Under the pieces are notes generated by a model, which worked only from the letters and a program-made list of their open reading frames with translations, had not been told where the DNA came from and ran no database searches. A stretch of DNA of 64,000 nucleotides, from the NCBI RefSeq assembly GCF_000025005.1, contig NC_013525.1, positions 1,700,501-1,764,500 on the forward strand, written 5' to 3'. Both the position numbers and the translations under genes were made by a program. Positions 14,880 through 24,767 of the stretch are shown one piece after another. The stretch's first letter is position 1, and each line of letters opens with the position of its first letter. Source of the DNA: Thermobaculum terrenum ATCC BAA-798. Lineage in GTDB: Bacteria; Chloroflexota; Chloroflexia; Thermobaculales; Thermobaculaceae.

Positions 14880-16191
14880 TGAGCACAGCAGTCCATACGA
14901 AGTTGCAAGAAAGGGACAGGGTACAGTAAGCGTCTCCGTAGAGGTATTAGAAGGCAAACGCCGCAGATTATCCTTAGCGAAATTGTTGCCTTTCCTGGGT
15001 CCAGCATTTATAGCATCAGTTGCATACGTCGATCCTGGTAACTTTGCTACTAACATCCAGGCAGGGGCCCAGTATGGATACTTACTCATATGGGTCATAG
15101 CACTCAGCAACATCATGGCTATGCTAATACAATCGCTTTCTGCCAAGCTTGGAATAGCCACTGGCAAAAACCTGCCTGAGACTATAAGAGATCATGCACC
15201 TAAGCCTGTTGTGTGGTTTATGTGGATCCAGGCTGAGGTAGTTGCTATGGCTACAGATTTAGCAGAGTTCTTAGGAGCGGCGTTGGGATTTTATCTACTG
15301 TTTGGAATAGATCTGTTCTGGGCTGGAATACTAACGGGAATAGTTACCTTTCTTATACTAGGTTTGCAGCGCTACGGATTTCGCCCATTAGAAGCTGTAA
15401 TCACTGCTTTCTTAGCTGTAATAGCTGCATGCTATGTAATTGAGCTCTTTCTTGTAAAGCCTGATGTGGGACTGATAGGACAATCCTTGCTGAGACCTAG
15501 GTTTTCTGACACCGAAAGCGTCCTACTTGCAAGCGGCATACTGGGAGCTACTGTAATGCCACACGTTATCTATCTGCATTCTTCTCTTACACAGAACCGA
15601 ATAATCCCGCGTAATGTACAACAAGCCAAAAGAATTTACAGATTCGAGATTATAGATGTTGTAGTAGCTATGGGTATAGCCGGCTTCGTAAATGCCTCGA
15701 TGCTGGTAATGGCAGCGGGAACATTCTTCCATACAGGCAGAAGTGATGTAGCAAGCATAGAGCAAGCCTATGAAACCCTTACTCCATTGTTGGGTGGAGC
15801 TGCTAGCACAATATTTGCTATCTCTCTACTCGCCTCTGGCTTGTCATCATCTGCTGTGGGAACAATGGCTGGCCAAGTAATAATGCAGGGATTTATCAGC
15901 AGAAAGATACCAATATGGCTTCGAAGACTGATAACTATGTTACCTGCGCTCGTTGTAATAGCCTTAGGCTTAGATCCTACAAGAACTTTGGTTATAAGTC
16001 AGGTAGTATTATCCTTTGGAATACCTTTTGCCTTAGTACCATTGCTAATATTCACTAGCAAGCGAAGTATAATTGGGAATCATCTTGTGAACAACAAATT
16101 TACTACTGTATTAGCTAGCATTGTGGCTGCACTTATAATAAGTCTAAATGTCTTCCTACTTTACGAAACACTCAGCCAAATCATAAGATAA
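14872..16191 (+). CDS. mntH: Nramp-family divalent metal transporter
   Basis: The protein of about 439 residues has eleven or so membrane helices. The metal-binding motif of helix 1 is DPGNFATN and that of helix 6 is ATVMPHVIYLHSSL, both as in MntH/DMT1. It imports Mn2+ (and possibly Fe2+) with protons. I chose the ATG at 14872, which overlaps the mntR stop and follows GGAGAG. A longer frame opens at 14830 but lies deeper within mntR. Coupling to the repressor gene is strong evidence for its role in manganese supply. Confidence 0.9.
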   Translation: MSDEHSSPYEVARKGQGTVSVSVEVLEGKRRRLSLAKLLPFLGPAFIASVAYVDPGNFATNIQAGAQYGYLLIWVIALSNIMAMLIQSLSAKLGIATGKNLPETIRDHAPKPVVWFMWIQAEVVAMATDLAEFLGAALGFYLLFGIDLFWAGILTGIVTFLILGLQRYGFRPLEAVITAFLAVIAACYVIELFLVKPDVGLIGQSLLRPRFSDTESVLLASGILGATVMPHVIYLHSSLTQNRIIPRNVQQAKRIYRFEIIDVVVAMGIAGFVNASMLVMAAGTFFHTGRSDVASIEQAYETLTPLLGGAASTIFAISLLASGLSSSAVGTMAGQVIMQGFISRKIPIWLRRLITMLPALVVIALGLDPTRTLVISQVVLSFGIPFALVPLLIFTSKRSIIGNHLVNNKFTTVLASIVAALIISLNVFLLYETLSQIIR

Positions 16192-16213
16192 TTTTTCCAG
16201 GAGCTTGTATCCA

Positions 16214-17101
16214 TTGTTCAAGAGGCTGCTTGTACCATTAGACGGTTCCAAGATGGCAGAATCGGCAATACCCTGGTCGCTACTAATAGCGGAAAAAGCC
16301 GGTTCGAAGGTGCTATTAACGCATATATTGGAGAAAAGCCCGCCTAGCACAATACACGGTGAACCTCATATTAAGGATCTTAAGTCAGCAGAGCATTATC
16401 TAGAGGAATTGAGGAAGAGATTCCCTCCTTATATTGAGGTAGATATCCATGTTCACGCAGTGCCAGCAGGTAACGTAGCTGCCAGTATAGCTGATCATGT
16501 AAACGAGATGGGTGCTGACCTAATTATCTTGACCTCACATGGCAGACAGGGAATAAGAGGTTTGATTCTTGGCAGCATTGGCCAGCAAGTACTGCGTGCT
16601 ACTTACGCACCAGTCTTGCTCCTGAAGGCAGATGGTGTCAAGAGGGATTTACCAAAGGTCAATTGCATACTTCTACCATTAGATGGTACGAAACAATCTG
16701 AAAAAGCTATTCCGATAGCTTCTAATATGGCTGAAATGTTGGAAGCTAGATTACTATTGTTATTAGTAGTACCAACTATCGGAACAGTTAGAGGAGATCA
16801 AGCTGCTACTGCAAGGATACTACCTCTGGCTACTTCAGCAGTACTGGAGCTAGAAAAAGATGAAGCTACTCAATACCTTGAGGACGTTAGGGCCGGCCTA
16901 CCAGAAAAAATAGACGCCAATTTTAAAGTACTAAGAGGAGATCCAGTAGAGGTAGTGTCCCAAGAAGCTATGCGGCCAGATATAGGCTTGGTGGTTATGG
17001 CTAGCCATGGACACCCTGGATTCTCAGCTATTTGGTCAGCGAGTGTTGGATCAAATGTACAGTATAGGATAGACAAACCTATGTTGTTGGTAAGGCCCTA
17101 G
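16214..17101 (+). CDS. tandem universal stress protein (UspA)
   Basis: About 295 residues form two USP domains (roughly 1-142 and 150-295). Each begins with a KRLLVPLDGS- or CILLPLDGT-like strand and ends with the nucleotide-binding pattern, as in SHGRQGIRGLILGSIGQQV and SHGHPGFSAIWSASVGSNV. The first matches the ATP-binding GxxG(9x)GS rule better than the second. I chose TTG at 16214 since AGGAG lies 10 bases upstream; TTG at 16205 is too close. It follows mntH by 22 bases and may be cotranscribed. Confidence 0.88.
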   Translation: MFKRLLVPLDGSKMAESAIPWSLLIAEKAGSKVLLTHILEKSPPSTIHGEPHIKDLKSAEHYLEELRKRFPPYIEVDIHVHAVPAGNVAASIADHVNEMGADLIILTSHGRQGIRGLILGSIGQQVLRATYAPVLLLKADGVKRDLPKVNCILLPLDGTKQSEKAIPIASNMAEMLEARLLLLLVVPTIGTVRGDQAATARILPLATSAVLELEKDEATQYLEDVRAGLPEKIDANFKVLRGDPVEVVSQEAMRPDIGLVVMASHGHPGFSAIWSASVGSNVQYRIDKPMLLVRP

Positions 17102-17154
17102 CACTGATTGTACTCTCTGCAGAAACTACCTAATTATACAAGCATACATAAATG

Positions 17155-17191
17155 AAATAGGGTGAAGACTATGTTAGTCTTCACCCTATTT
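17155..17191. terminator. bidirectional terminator
   Basis: Arms aaatagggtgaagact (17155-17170) and agtcttcaccctattt (17176-17191) form a perfect 16-bp stem with a five-base loop. It separates the convergent uspA gene and cytochrome oxidase operon. Confidence 0.88.
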
Positions 17192-17217
17192 CTCCTAAAT
17201 CTCTGGTTCTACACTAC

Positions 17218-17643
17218 CTAATGATTCGATTGCTCACTATTTACTTGCTGTACAACCGGGGCAACTCCTGGTACGTTGGGCGCAGCAGATCCTCCCTGAT
17301 CCCAATGTCTACTGGCATAATCGGACATGGTCAACACTACCATAATCATAAACCATATAAACCCAGCTAGTACGATCATTCTTAGGACAGAACCGCTCCA
17401 GCGAACGTGCATGAAGAATAGCAAAACCAAAAGCATCTTCACGACCGCAATAGATAGCGCTACCATCGTATTAAACTCGCCTAAGTGAACGGTGGCTACA
17501 AGTACGGTAACAACCGTAAAAAATACTAGAGCTATATATACAGCCAAGTACGTCTGCCAGGAGACAACATGATGCAGATGACCAACAATATTTTCTTCGT
17601 GTTCCAATACAGCCTCGCCAGAGGCATCATGTGATACCGTCAT
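17218..17643 (-). CDS. coxD: cytochrome c oxidase subunit IV
   Basis: The 141-residue protein has three membrane helices (near residues 30-55, 62-85 and 90-115) and shows the small-subunit pattern including LLFFMHVRWS. It is an accessory subunit that helps assemble or stabilise the oxidase. I chose the ATG at 17643, which overlaps the coxC stop by one base (TAATG). The frame extends to 17706 inside coxC, but that start would be internal. It is the last gene of the respiratory operon, before a strong terminator. Confidence 0.87.
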   Translation of the reverse strand: MTVSHDASGEAVLEHEENIVGHLHHVVSWQTYLAVYIALVFFTVVTVLVATVHLGEFNTMVALSIAVVKMLLVLLFFMHVRWSGSVLRMIVLAGFIWFMIMVVLTMSDYASRHWDQGGSAAPNVPGVAPVVQQVNSEQSNH

Positions 17644-18347
17644 TAGTGGCCTCCTCCAAACGACACACCGCCCATAAGATATAGCAATGGGAACAGGAAT
17701 ATCCAAACTATATCAACAAAGTGCCAGTAAAGGCCAGCTACCTCGAGGGGAGTATAGTACCCAGAGTGAAAGGTGTTTTTCCATGCCTTGTAAGCCATAT
17801 AAGATAATATAAGGATTCCTACCAGTACATGTATACCATGTAGGCCGGTCATTACAAAGTAAAACAACATGAACAACTCAGTCTGTCGACCGTACTCAGA
17901 GGTGTTAAACCACTTTCCAGGGAGTAAGCCTTCATGATAGTGAGCTGAATACTCTATGTACTTGTTCACTAAAAATACGAAGGCAAACAGAATAGTAAGC
18001 AACAAGCACCAAACAGTAAGTCTTTTCTTATTAGTTTGAGCACCATATATGGACAAGGCAACCGTGAAACTACTGGTAATCAGTACAAGGGTGTTTATTC
18101 CACCAATAATCCAGTTTTGATGTAGCGTGGCTTCATGCCAAGCCTGCGGATATAAGGCCCTATAGACTATATAGCCCAGAAATAATCCCCCAAACATCAT
18201 GATCTCGGTGGAGAGGAAAATCCACATGCCGAACATGGACGCCCCGTACTGCTGCTCGGGTGTATCAAACTGATGTTTCAGGGCTGGGTCCTCATGGTGG
18301 ACCTCAACCGCCTGGGTTGATGTTACTGCTACAGTGCTATCAGCCAA
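17643..18347 (-). CDS. coxC: cytochrome c oxidase subunit III
   Basis: The 234-residue protein has about five to seven membrane helices and family motifs such as [19 protein letters not shown] and the C-terminal [18 protein letters not shown]. Subunit III stabilises proton uptake and the catalytic core. It overlaps coxA by 8 bases and coxD by 1, so the four cox genes are translated together. Confidence 0.93.
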   Translation of the reverse strand: MADSTVAVTSTQAVEVHHEDPALKHQFDTPEQQYGASMFGMWIFLSTEIMMFGGLFLGYIVYRALYPQAWHEATLHQNWIIGGINTLVLITSSFTVALSIYGAQTNKKRLTVWCLLLTILFAFVFLVNKYIEYSAHYHEGLLPGKWFNTSEYGRQTELFMLFYFVMTGLHGIHVLVGILILSYMAYKAWKNTFHSGYYTPLEVAGLYWHFVDIVWIFLFPLLYLMGGVSFGGGH

Positions 18348-19986
18348 CGACTTCCTCCCTCACTTGAGAGTAGTGATGTGGACCTGTAGTAACCACTGGA
18401 GTTTCCAAGAAGTTCTGGGTTGGAGGTGGTGTCGGTGTCTGCCACTCCAGGCCAGCAGATCCCCAAGGATTTATCGGAGCCTTTTCACCCCACTTAAGGG
18501 ACCAAAGCAGGTATAGAACTGGTAATATAAAACCTACCCCAAGAATACTAGCTCCAGCAGTAGATAATACATTGAATATCTGGTACTGGGAAGCATATTC
18601 ATGATACCTTCTGGGCATTCCCTCAAATCCGGCTATAAATTGAGGGAAGAAGGTCAAGTTGAAACCTATAAACACGATCAGGGCGGAAAGCTTACCCAAC
18701 AGCTCAGGATACATTCTTCCTGTCATCTTCGGCCACCAATAGTGGAGCCCACCTAGGTAGGCGAGCATCATACCACCAACCATTATGTAATGAAAGTGAG
18801 CTACGACGAAATAAGTATCGCTCAGGTGAACATCAGTAGCCAGAGCAGCAAGATAAAGGCCAGTAAGACCACCAATAGTGAAGAGCCCTATGAAGCCAAG
18901 AGCATATAACATAGGAGTCTGGAAGGAAATGGATCCCTTATAGAGCGTTGCTGTCCAGTTGAAGACCTTTATCGCCGAAGGTATTGCAACGAGGAAGCTT
19001 AATGCAGAGAATATCATTCCTGCATATACCGATTGGCCAGCAACGAACATATGGTGTCCCCATACAAGGAAACCATACACAGCTATAGCCACGCTAGCCA
19101 AGGCTACAAACTTATATCCAAATACGTTTTTACGGCTAAAGCAGGCTACAAGCTCACTAACAACTCCCATTCCAGGAAGGATCATTATGTACACAGCTGG
19201 ATGTGAATAGAACCAGAACATATGCTGGAAAAGAATCGGGTCACCACCTAGCTGCGGGCTGAATATACCTACTCCCAAAACTCTCTCAACAGCCACAAGA
19301 AGCAGAGTTATAGCCAAAACCGGTGTAGCAAGTACTTGAATCAGGCTCGTAGCGTAGAGCGACCATACAAAGAGGGGCAACCTGAACCAGGTAAGTCCTG
19401 GCGCTCTCATTCTATGGGTAGTTACAATAAAGTTTAGTCCTGTGAGGATTGAGCTGAAACCCACTATAAAGATGCCAAGCGCAACGGGAACTATATGGCT
19501 GTTTGCATATGTAGTGCTATAAGGAGGATAGAAAGTCCATCCACCATCAGCCCCACCAAGGATCAATCCAGCAAGGATCCATAGAGCACCAAATACATAG
19601 ATATACCAGCTAAGTAAATTAAGCCTTGGAAAGGCCACATCTCTAGCCCCTAACATCATTGGGAGCACAAAGTTCCCTAGCACGGCAGGAATCGATGGTA
19701 TCAGGAACAGGAATACCATGATTATGCCGTGCATGGTAAAGGCTCTGTTATAGGCATCAGCGTTAAGCAAATCCCCTTGTGGGGTCAGAAGCTCAAGTCG
19801 GATAAGCCCGGCAGCAGCACTGCCCAGGATGAACATAAGAGATATTGAGATTAGATAAAGTATACCTATTCGCTTATGATCAAGCGTGAACAACCAAGAC
19901 TTCAAAGAATAGTCCGTGTTGAGGTAGTTTATCTCCTCCTCATATACAGGTTTCTCATAATCTATCGTTCGAGTCACAGTTGCCAT
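18340..19986 (-). CDS. coxA: cytochrome c oxidase subunit I, A2 type
   Basis: The 548-residue protein has about twelve helices and binds the low-spin heme, high-spin heme and CuB. Conserved parts are visible: [18 protein letters not shown], the HFHYIMVGG heme ligand region and the TYFVVAH loop. The proton-channel motif reads [12 protein letters not shown]: glutamate of A1-type enzymes is absent and the Tyr-Ser pair of A2-type oxidases takes its place. The enzyme reduces O2 to water and pumps protons. It follows coxB by 27 bases. Confidence 0.95.
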   Translation of the reverse strand: MATVTRTIDYEKPVYEEEINYLNTDYSLKSWLFTLDHKRIGILYLISISLMFILGSAAAGLIRLELLTPQGDLLNADAYNRAFTMHGIIMVFLFLIPSIPAVLGNFVLPMMLGARDVAFPRLNLLSWYIYVFGALWILAGLILGGADGGWTFYPPYSTTYANSHIVPVALGIFIVGFSSILTGLNFIVTTHRMRAPGLTWFRLPLFVWSLYATSLIQVLATPVLAITLLLVAVERVLGVGIFSPQLGGDPILFQHMFWFYSHPAVYIMILPGMGVVSELVACFSRKNVFGYKFVALASVAIAVYGFLVWGHHMFVAGQSVYAGMIFSALSFLVAIPSAIKVFNWTATLYKGSISFQTPMLYALGFIGLFTIGGLTGLYLAALATDVHLSDTYFVVAHFHYIMVGGMMLAYLGGLHYWWPKMTGRMYPELLGKLSALIVFIGFNLTFFPQFIAGFEGMPRRYHEYASQYQIFNVLSTAGASILGVGFILPVLYLLWSLKWGEKAPINPWGSAGLEWQTPTPPPTQNFLETPVVTTGPHHYSQVREEVVG

Positions 19987-20013
19987 TGTTCCACCTCGCT
20001 TTCCCCAACTACG

Positions 20014-21042
20014 CTACTGCCCTGATTGCCCGGCCGGTACAGGAGATGCTGCCGGCATATTACCACCTTGATTTTGAGCCGTGCCCTGGGAACCACTATT
20101 ACCCAGGGATTTTATAAACTGAATCAATTGTAGTATATCCTGTTCTGTTACCTGCCCTTGGAAAGTGGGCATTATAGGCTGATAACCTTTTACTATCTTA
20201 GCTTGTGGATTCAGTATAGACTCACGAATATAAGCATCGTCTGCTACCACAGTTTGACCATTAGAGAGCTGCACTTTGCTGCCATAAAGACCTGCAAGTC
20301 TCGGACCAATTTGGCCTTCGCCGTTTTGACCATGACAGCTGGCACACCCCAGAGACTGATAAAGCTGCTGACCAGCTGACTGCGAAGAAGCTTGAGATCC
20401 ACCACTACCAGTCATTCCGGAAGAGCTAGCAGTAGTACTACCTCCAGACAGCCAAGCCTCATAATCCTGCTGAGATAGAGCATAGACCTTCCCAATCATT
20501 TCAGAATGGTTGGTTCCGCAGTACTCTGCACAGAATAGATCATATACCCCAGGTTTCTCAGCAGTGAACCACATAGTCGTGTATCTGCCAGGAATTACAT
20601 CTTGTTTAACTCTAAATGCCGGCACAAAGAAGTCATGTATTACATCTTGAGAAGTCATGACCAATTTCACTGGCTTGCCGACTGGCACATGTAGCTCGTT
20701 ATTCTCCCACTGTCCGGTCGGCTGTTGGGCCTTCCACATCCATTGACGCCCTACAACATAGATAGTTAAAGCATCCTTCGGAGGATTATGCATATGTACA
20801 TATACTACTGCAGCCCATGCAAACGTAGCTAGAGCTATTACCGTCGGTATCACTATCCAGGCTATCTCTAACCTATTATTGCCTTCAATAGCAGGTGGTA
20901 CATAACCTGAGTAGCGCCTACGGTATCTAGTGGCAAACACCACTATTAGAATAAACACACCAATAGCGATTAGTGCAGACAAGATAGTTATGAACCAGAA
21001 AAGCAGGTCAACCTGCCCCGCAAAGTTGGAGGCTCCTTGCAT
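20014..21042 (-). CDS. coxB: cytochrome c oxidase subunit II with fused cytochrome c (caa3 type)
   Basis: The 342-residue protein has two N-terminal helices, then a cupredoxin domain with the CuA ligands (HDFFVPAFRVKQDVIPG and CAEYCGTNHSEM). A Ser/Gly-rich linker leads to a C-terminal c-type heme domain with CASCH near residue 230 and the distal methionine region PIMPTFQG. Electrons reach CuA through this built-in cytochrome c. The two-domain layout marks a caa3-type oxidase. It lies 2 bases from the SCO gene. Confidence 0.95.
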   Translation of the reverse strand: MQGASNFAGQVDLLFWFITILSALIAIGVFILIVVFATRYRRRYSGYVPPAIEGNNRLEIAWIVIPTVIALATFAWAAVVYVHMHNPPKDALTIYVVGRQWMWKAQQPTGQWENNELHVPVGKPVKLVMTSQDVIHDFFVPAFRVKQDVIPGRYTTMWFTAEKPGVYDLFCAEYCGTNHSEMIGKVYALSQQDYEAWLSGGSTTASSSGMTGSGGSQASSQSAGQQLYQSLGCASCHGQNGEGQIGPRLAGLYGSKVQLSNGQTVVADDAYIRESILNPQAKIVKGYQPIMPTFQGQVTEQDILQLIQFIKSLGNSGSQGTAQNQGGNMPAASPVPAGQSGQ

Positions 21043-21044
21043 AC

Positions 21045-21908
21045 TCAGATCACTCCTCTCATTGACTTCTCGCCTTTATTTCTTTGGTGGTCCCTCCTCC
21101 ACCAGTAAAACACAAAACTGCCAAGGATCAAAGTTGTTAATACAAAACCGGCTCGTATTAGGTTCATGACTACAAAATCATACTTACCTGTCACTGGATT
21201 ATAGTGGTAACAGAACAAAACTGCCTGATCAACGATCGATCCGATCTTTCCACCGGAAGCTTCTATTAGCCCCAGCTTCAAATCAGTAGGCGATGAGGGT
21301 AATCCCATGAAGTACTTCGAGATTTTACCCTCCGGAGTTAGCACAATTAGGACCGCTGGATGTGCATACTGGTTCAGTTTAGAGTCATATGCGTATCGTA
21401 CTCCTACAGCATCTGCCAAGCGTTTTATATTCTGTTCAGAGCCTGTAAGGAAGTGCCACCCCTGCGCTGCTCCTGGGCGATTATACTTAGCCAGGTATTT
21501 TGCCTTTGCTTTAGCAGCGTCTTTAGGTCCTTCTCTTGGATCTATCGCGACAGTGATTATTTCGTACTCCTTACCCACAGTAAAATCCATGTTTTTTACT
21601 GTGTTCGCCAGGCTATCTAGTACCAATGGGCACAGCATTGGACAACTAAAGTAGTTTAGAGTCAGTGCTACAGGCTTGCCCTTGTTGAAGAAATCACCCA
21701 ACCTGACTGTCTTACCCGCCTCATCCTTGAAGGTAAGATCTAGGGGTATCGAATTACCTAAACGCTGATCTACGCCCACTTTATCCAAGAGTGAAGGTGG
21801 AGGACTAGCACCAGACCATTGACTTGAATCATCGGCGAGCGCTATGCCTCGAGATCCAAATAGCAGTAATATTATGGCAATGGCTATTATTCGGCCCCAG
21901 AGTTTCAT
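21045..21908 (-). CDS. SCO1/SenC copper chaperone with C-terminal membrane anchor
   Basis: The 287-residue protein has an N-terminal signal or anchor and a thioredoxin-like fold. The copper site is FSCPMLCPLVLDSL (CxxxC), completed by the histidine in YAHPAVLIVL. It delivers copper to CuA of subunit II, encoded directly downstream. A second hydrophobic helix near residues 250-270 followed by WWRRDHQR is an addition often seen in operons with alternative complex III. It overlaps the upstream gene by 4 bases. Confidence 0.92.
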   Translation of the reverse strand: MKLWGRIIAIAIILLLFGSRGIALADDSSQWSGASPPPSLLDKVGVDQRLGNSIPLDLTFKDEAGKTVRLGDFFNKGKPVALTLNYFSCPMLCPLVLDSLANTVKNMDFTVGKEYEIITVAIDPREGPKDAAKAKAKYLAKYNRPGAAQGWHFLTGSEQNIKRLADAVGVRYAYDSKLNQYAHPAVLIVLTPEGKISKYFMGLPSSPTDLKLGLIEASGGKIGSIVDQAVLFCYHYNPVTGKYDFVVMNLIRAGFVLTTLILGSFVFYWWRRDHQRNKGEKSMRGVI

Positions 21909-22393
21909 TTTCCTCCCTCAATAGGCCTCCCAGAACGCCAATCAACTGGAGCGTCTTTCCCCACATCATCATAAGTCTTACCTTGTTCATGACGCAGGTT
22001 TTCGTTAGCGATGATCTCCATAGCTCTGTCAATAGGAATCTGGACTATACCTTTGTTTCTATCTATCCATTGGTAGGTATTTAGCTTCTTGTCTTCCTCC
22101 TCTCTCAGAGCCTTGAGGTCAGCTGGTTCGTTAACCTGCAGTGGGGGATTAGCAGGCTGCAAGGTCGGCAATGGGCTTACCGAAGGCACCTGCGTAACTT
22201 GCTGGCCTCGACTAGTGAGCCAGTTGAGGAGGAAAGCAGATACTACGAATACTATAAATGCACCAAAGGCTATGGCTACACCTGCGATAACAATGCCCCG
22301 TACGTTGACATCTCTGTCTTCATGCTCAGGCTCAGGTATATCGCCTACGTTGAAGTTATTGAACCGATATTCTTCGTTGTTATTGTGCGACAT
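21905..22393 (-). CDS. uncharacterised single-span membrane protein of the ACIII-oxidase operon
   Basis: This 162-residue protein has an acidic N-terminus, one membrane helix (about 31-57) and a Pro-rich stretch, then a soluble part containing YQWIDRNKGIVQIPIDRAME. That last segment recalls small proteins found next to SCO in other respiratory operons, but I cannot name a tested function. It overlaps actF by 14 bases and SCO by 4, so it is tightly coupled to both. It probably faces the outside and could help copper delivery or tie the two complexes together. Confidence 0.7.
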   Translation of the reverse strand: MSHNNNEEYRFNNFNVGDIPEPEHEDRDVNVRGIVIAGVAIAFGAFIVFVVSAFLLNWLTSRGQQVTQVPSVSPLPTLQPANPPLQVNEPADLKALREEEDKKLNTYQWIDRNKGIVQIPIDRAMEIIANENLRHEQGKTYDDVGKDAPVDWRSGRPIEGGK

Positions 22394-23621
22394 TCTGCTC
22401 CAACTCCGGATGCCATCTTGGATGTGTTACTGGAACAACATACAAAGGTATTAAGGACTTAGAAGCTAGTCTCCAAAAGTAAATGGCAAACCATACTCCG
22501 CCTATTGCTACCAGGAGAGTTATATCTAGCCAATGGATTCGGAAATGACCTTCATTAGGAGCTATTGAAGGGATAGTAATCCAGACTACATGTATGAACT
22601 GGGCTATGAATAGGAAAGCAGCTACCATAGAAAGAGATTTAGGGCTTCTCTTAAGAGGTACTGACAGGAGCAATAGAAATGGGATAAAGAACATCGAAAG
22701 TGCAACTATCAATGCAACCCATTGCCATCCACCAGTCATGCGATGCTGATACCAAACAACCTCAAACGGCAAATTTGCAGACCAAATAATCAAGTACTGA
22801 GCAAAAGACAAGTATGCCCAGAGGATGACAAAGGCATGCAACAGCTTCCCATAATCATGAAAATGAGCAGGAGTCATGACTCTAGAGAGGGGGCCCCTAG
22901 AGGTAAGAATAGAAACCAATATAATCACTAGAGAAAAGGCCCCTAAGACTCCACTTATTCCGAAGATAGCTCCGAATATAGAAGAGAACCATTCAGGGTC
23001 AAGTGACATCACTAAATCAATGCTCGCAAAGAATGTAGTTAGGGCAAATAATATAAGACCTAGAGCACTAATCCTAACAAGCTTACGAGAGACCTCTATA
23101 GAAGGATTGCGGTCTAGCTCGGAAGACCATCTATTTAGGAAGATAGCTAGTAGTGACCATATTAAGAAGTAAGCAATAATTCGGATAATAAAGAAGGGTA
23201 CATTCAAGTATAGCTCCTTAGCTTGGAGCATATGGTTCTCTTCCATTACGTGTGGATCAACCCAGGGCCATACGATACCGTTATGGCTGAGGACTATAAA
23301 CAGGAGAGGGATGAAGAGGATACCCATAATTGGGATCGTACTTGCCCCAGCCTCCAAGAATCTTCGAATTGATGCACCCCAAACTCCTTGGGTCATGTAC
23401 TGGATCATTAGAAGCCCTAGACAACCTAGGGCTATAAGAGTCCAGTAGGTGTATGCAAAGAGATAGGACCTAAAGAACTGGTCAAAATCGAGGAAAAGGC
23501 CAATTAGTGACAGCACTATACCCGCAATGCCTACAATAAGAGCTATTCTCTGAGCTCTCCTAACACCATCTGGTGCGGGTATAGGAGTCTCAATTACGGG
23601 CAAGACTTCATGATGACTCAC
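22380..23621 (-). CDS. actF: alternative complex III subunit ActF
   Basis: The 413-residue protein has ten membrane helices, as the quinol:cytochrome c oxidoreductase integral subunit ActF. Recognisable stretches include YWTLIALGCLGLLMIQYMTQGVWG and LLHAFVILWAYLSFAQYLIIW. It is a relative of ActC/NrfD and may take part in proton movement. It follows actE with a 4-base overlap. Confidence 0.88.
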   Translation of the reverse strand: MSHHEVLPVIETPIPAPDGVRRAQRIALIVGIAGIVLSLIGLFLDFDQFFRSYLFAYTYWTLIALGCLGLLMIQYMTQGVWGASIRRFLEAGASTIPIMGILFIPLLFIVLSHNGIVWPWVDPHVMEENHMLQAKELYLNVPFFIIRIIAYFLIWSLLAIFLNRWSSELDRNPSIEVSRKLVRISALGLILFALTTFFASIDLVMSLDPEWFSSIFGAIFGISGVLGAFSLVIILVSILTSRGPLSRVMTPAHFHDYGKLLHAFVILWAYLSFAQYLIIWSANLPFEVVWYQHRMTGGWQWVALIVALSMFFIPFLLLLSVPLKRSPKSLSMVAAFLFIAQFIHVVWITIPSIAPNEGHFRIHWLDITLLVAIGGVWFAIYFWRLASKSLIPLYVVPVTHPRWHPELEQNVAQ

Positions 23622-24235
23622 TTCTCCAACTCTCCCCTCTTATCTGCAGGTACATCTTGGATAGTAGCGTTATGGCTCAGCTGGAGAGCCCTAATATAAG
23701 CTATGATCGCCCACCTATCCTGAGGAGCTACTTGAGCTTTGTAATCAGGCATGGAACCGAATCCATTTGTAATCACATCAAAGAAATGTGAGGCAGGAGC
23801 ATTGATTAATCTCTGCTCATAGAAGGATGGTGGGTGCTTATAGCCCCTCTTCACTATCATACCATTACCATCCCCAGCACGCCCATGGCAAGGAGAACAG
23901 TAAATGTTAAACCTCTCCTGCCCTCTCTCAAGGACCTCTTTGGTTATCGCAAAAGGATAAACATCCTGACTCGCCGAAGCACTGCCCTGACTGGGAGTTG
24001 GTGTTCCCATAGGCCCATAGAGTATAGGATCATCATCCAGCTGTCCCCTAGCTATAGTATGCGCTGGTGGCTGGCGAGCTGATAGTTTATCAGGAAAGAA
24101 ATCACTCTCCTCGTAGGGCACTATATGAGGTTGTTCGCGCATGTTGCCTGCACAGGCCACAAGCATGCTGCTAGATAAAAGTAGCAACAAAAGTATAGAA
24201 CCTGCCTTATATCTCAAAATTTTATGGAGCAACAT
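23618..24235 (-). CDS. actE: alternative complex III subunit ActE, monoheme cytochrome c
   Basis: The 205-residue protein has a lipoprotein-type signal (LLLLLLSSSMLVACAG). One heme motif, CSPCHGRAGDGNGM, sits near residue 112, and a methionine in GFGSMPDYKAQV is the likely distal ligand. It should carry electrons from the ActB/ActA side towards the oxidase on the outer face. It overlaps actD by 14 bases and actF by 4. Confidence 0.9.
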   Translation of the reverse strand: MLLHKILRYKAGSILLLLLLSSSMLVACAGNMREQPHIVPYEESDFFPDKLSARQPPAHTIARGQLDDDPILYGPMGTPTPSQGSASASQDVYPFAITKEVLERGQERFNIYCSPCHGRAGDGNGMIVKRGYKHPPSFYEQRLINAPASHFFDVITNGFGSMPDYKAQVAPQDRWAIIAYIRALQLSHNATIQDVPADKRGELEK

Positions 24236-24767
24236 CAGAAACCTCTACAGCACCAAGACTTTTCAGAAATTCTCGAGTATAGAACCTATCAAATTTAGGA
24301 TCCTTAGCCTCAATGCATAGGAAAAACCTATCTTGAGAAGCCCTTTCGAACCCAGGCACATTGAAAACTGGATGATATGGTTCGGGGAGCCTATTTAGGG
24401 CTAGCATTCCAAAAAAGGCTGAGAGAGCACCAAATAGAATCATCAATTCAAATATAATAGGCACCCACATCGGCCAGCTTACAAGCGGCTTTCCAGCTAT
24501 ATTCAGTGGATAAGCTATAACAGTGACCCAATACTGTAACAACCACCCAGTTACTGCACCTGTCAAACCAAATATAAGAACTATTAATGGAACCTTGCTT
24601 TTGGGAGCACCTATAGCTTCAGGTAATCCCAACACCGGAATCGGACTGTAGGCATCCATATTCCTGTAGCCTTCTTTATAGGCTTCACGAGCGGCATGCA
24701 ATAAAGAGTGCTCATCTTCGAATTCAGCCATAACACCATATACGGGTCCAGTTATAATCGTGCTCAT
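24222..24767 (-). CDS. actD: alternative complex III subunit ActD (DUF3341)
   Basis: This 181-residue protein has a soluble ferredoxin-like N-terminal part (YGVMAEFEDEHSLLHAAREA) and two membrane helices (about 55-80 and 95-120), with DRFFLCIEAKDPKFD in the C-terminal part. This is the layout of ActD, a structural subunit without cofactors. It overlaps both neighbours. Confidence 0.88.
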   Translation of the reverse strand: MSTIITGPVYGVMAEFEDEHSLLHAAREAYKEGYRNMDAYSPIPVLGLPEAIGAPKSKVPLIVLIFGLTGAVTGWLLQYWVTVIAYPLNIAGKPLVSWPMWVPIIFELMILFGALSAFFGMLALNRLPEPYHPVFNVPGFERASQDRFFLCIEAKDPKFDRFYTREFLKSLGAVEVSDVAP

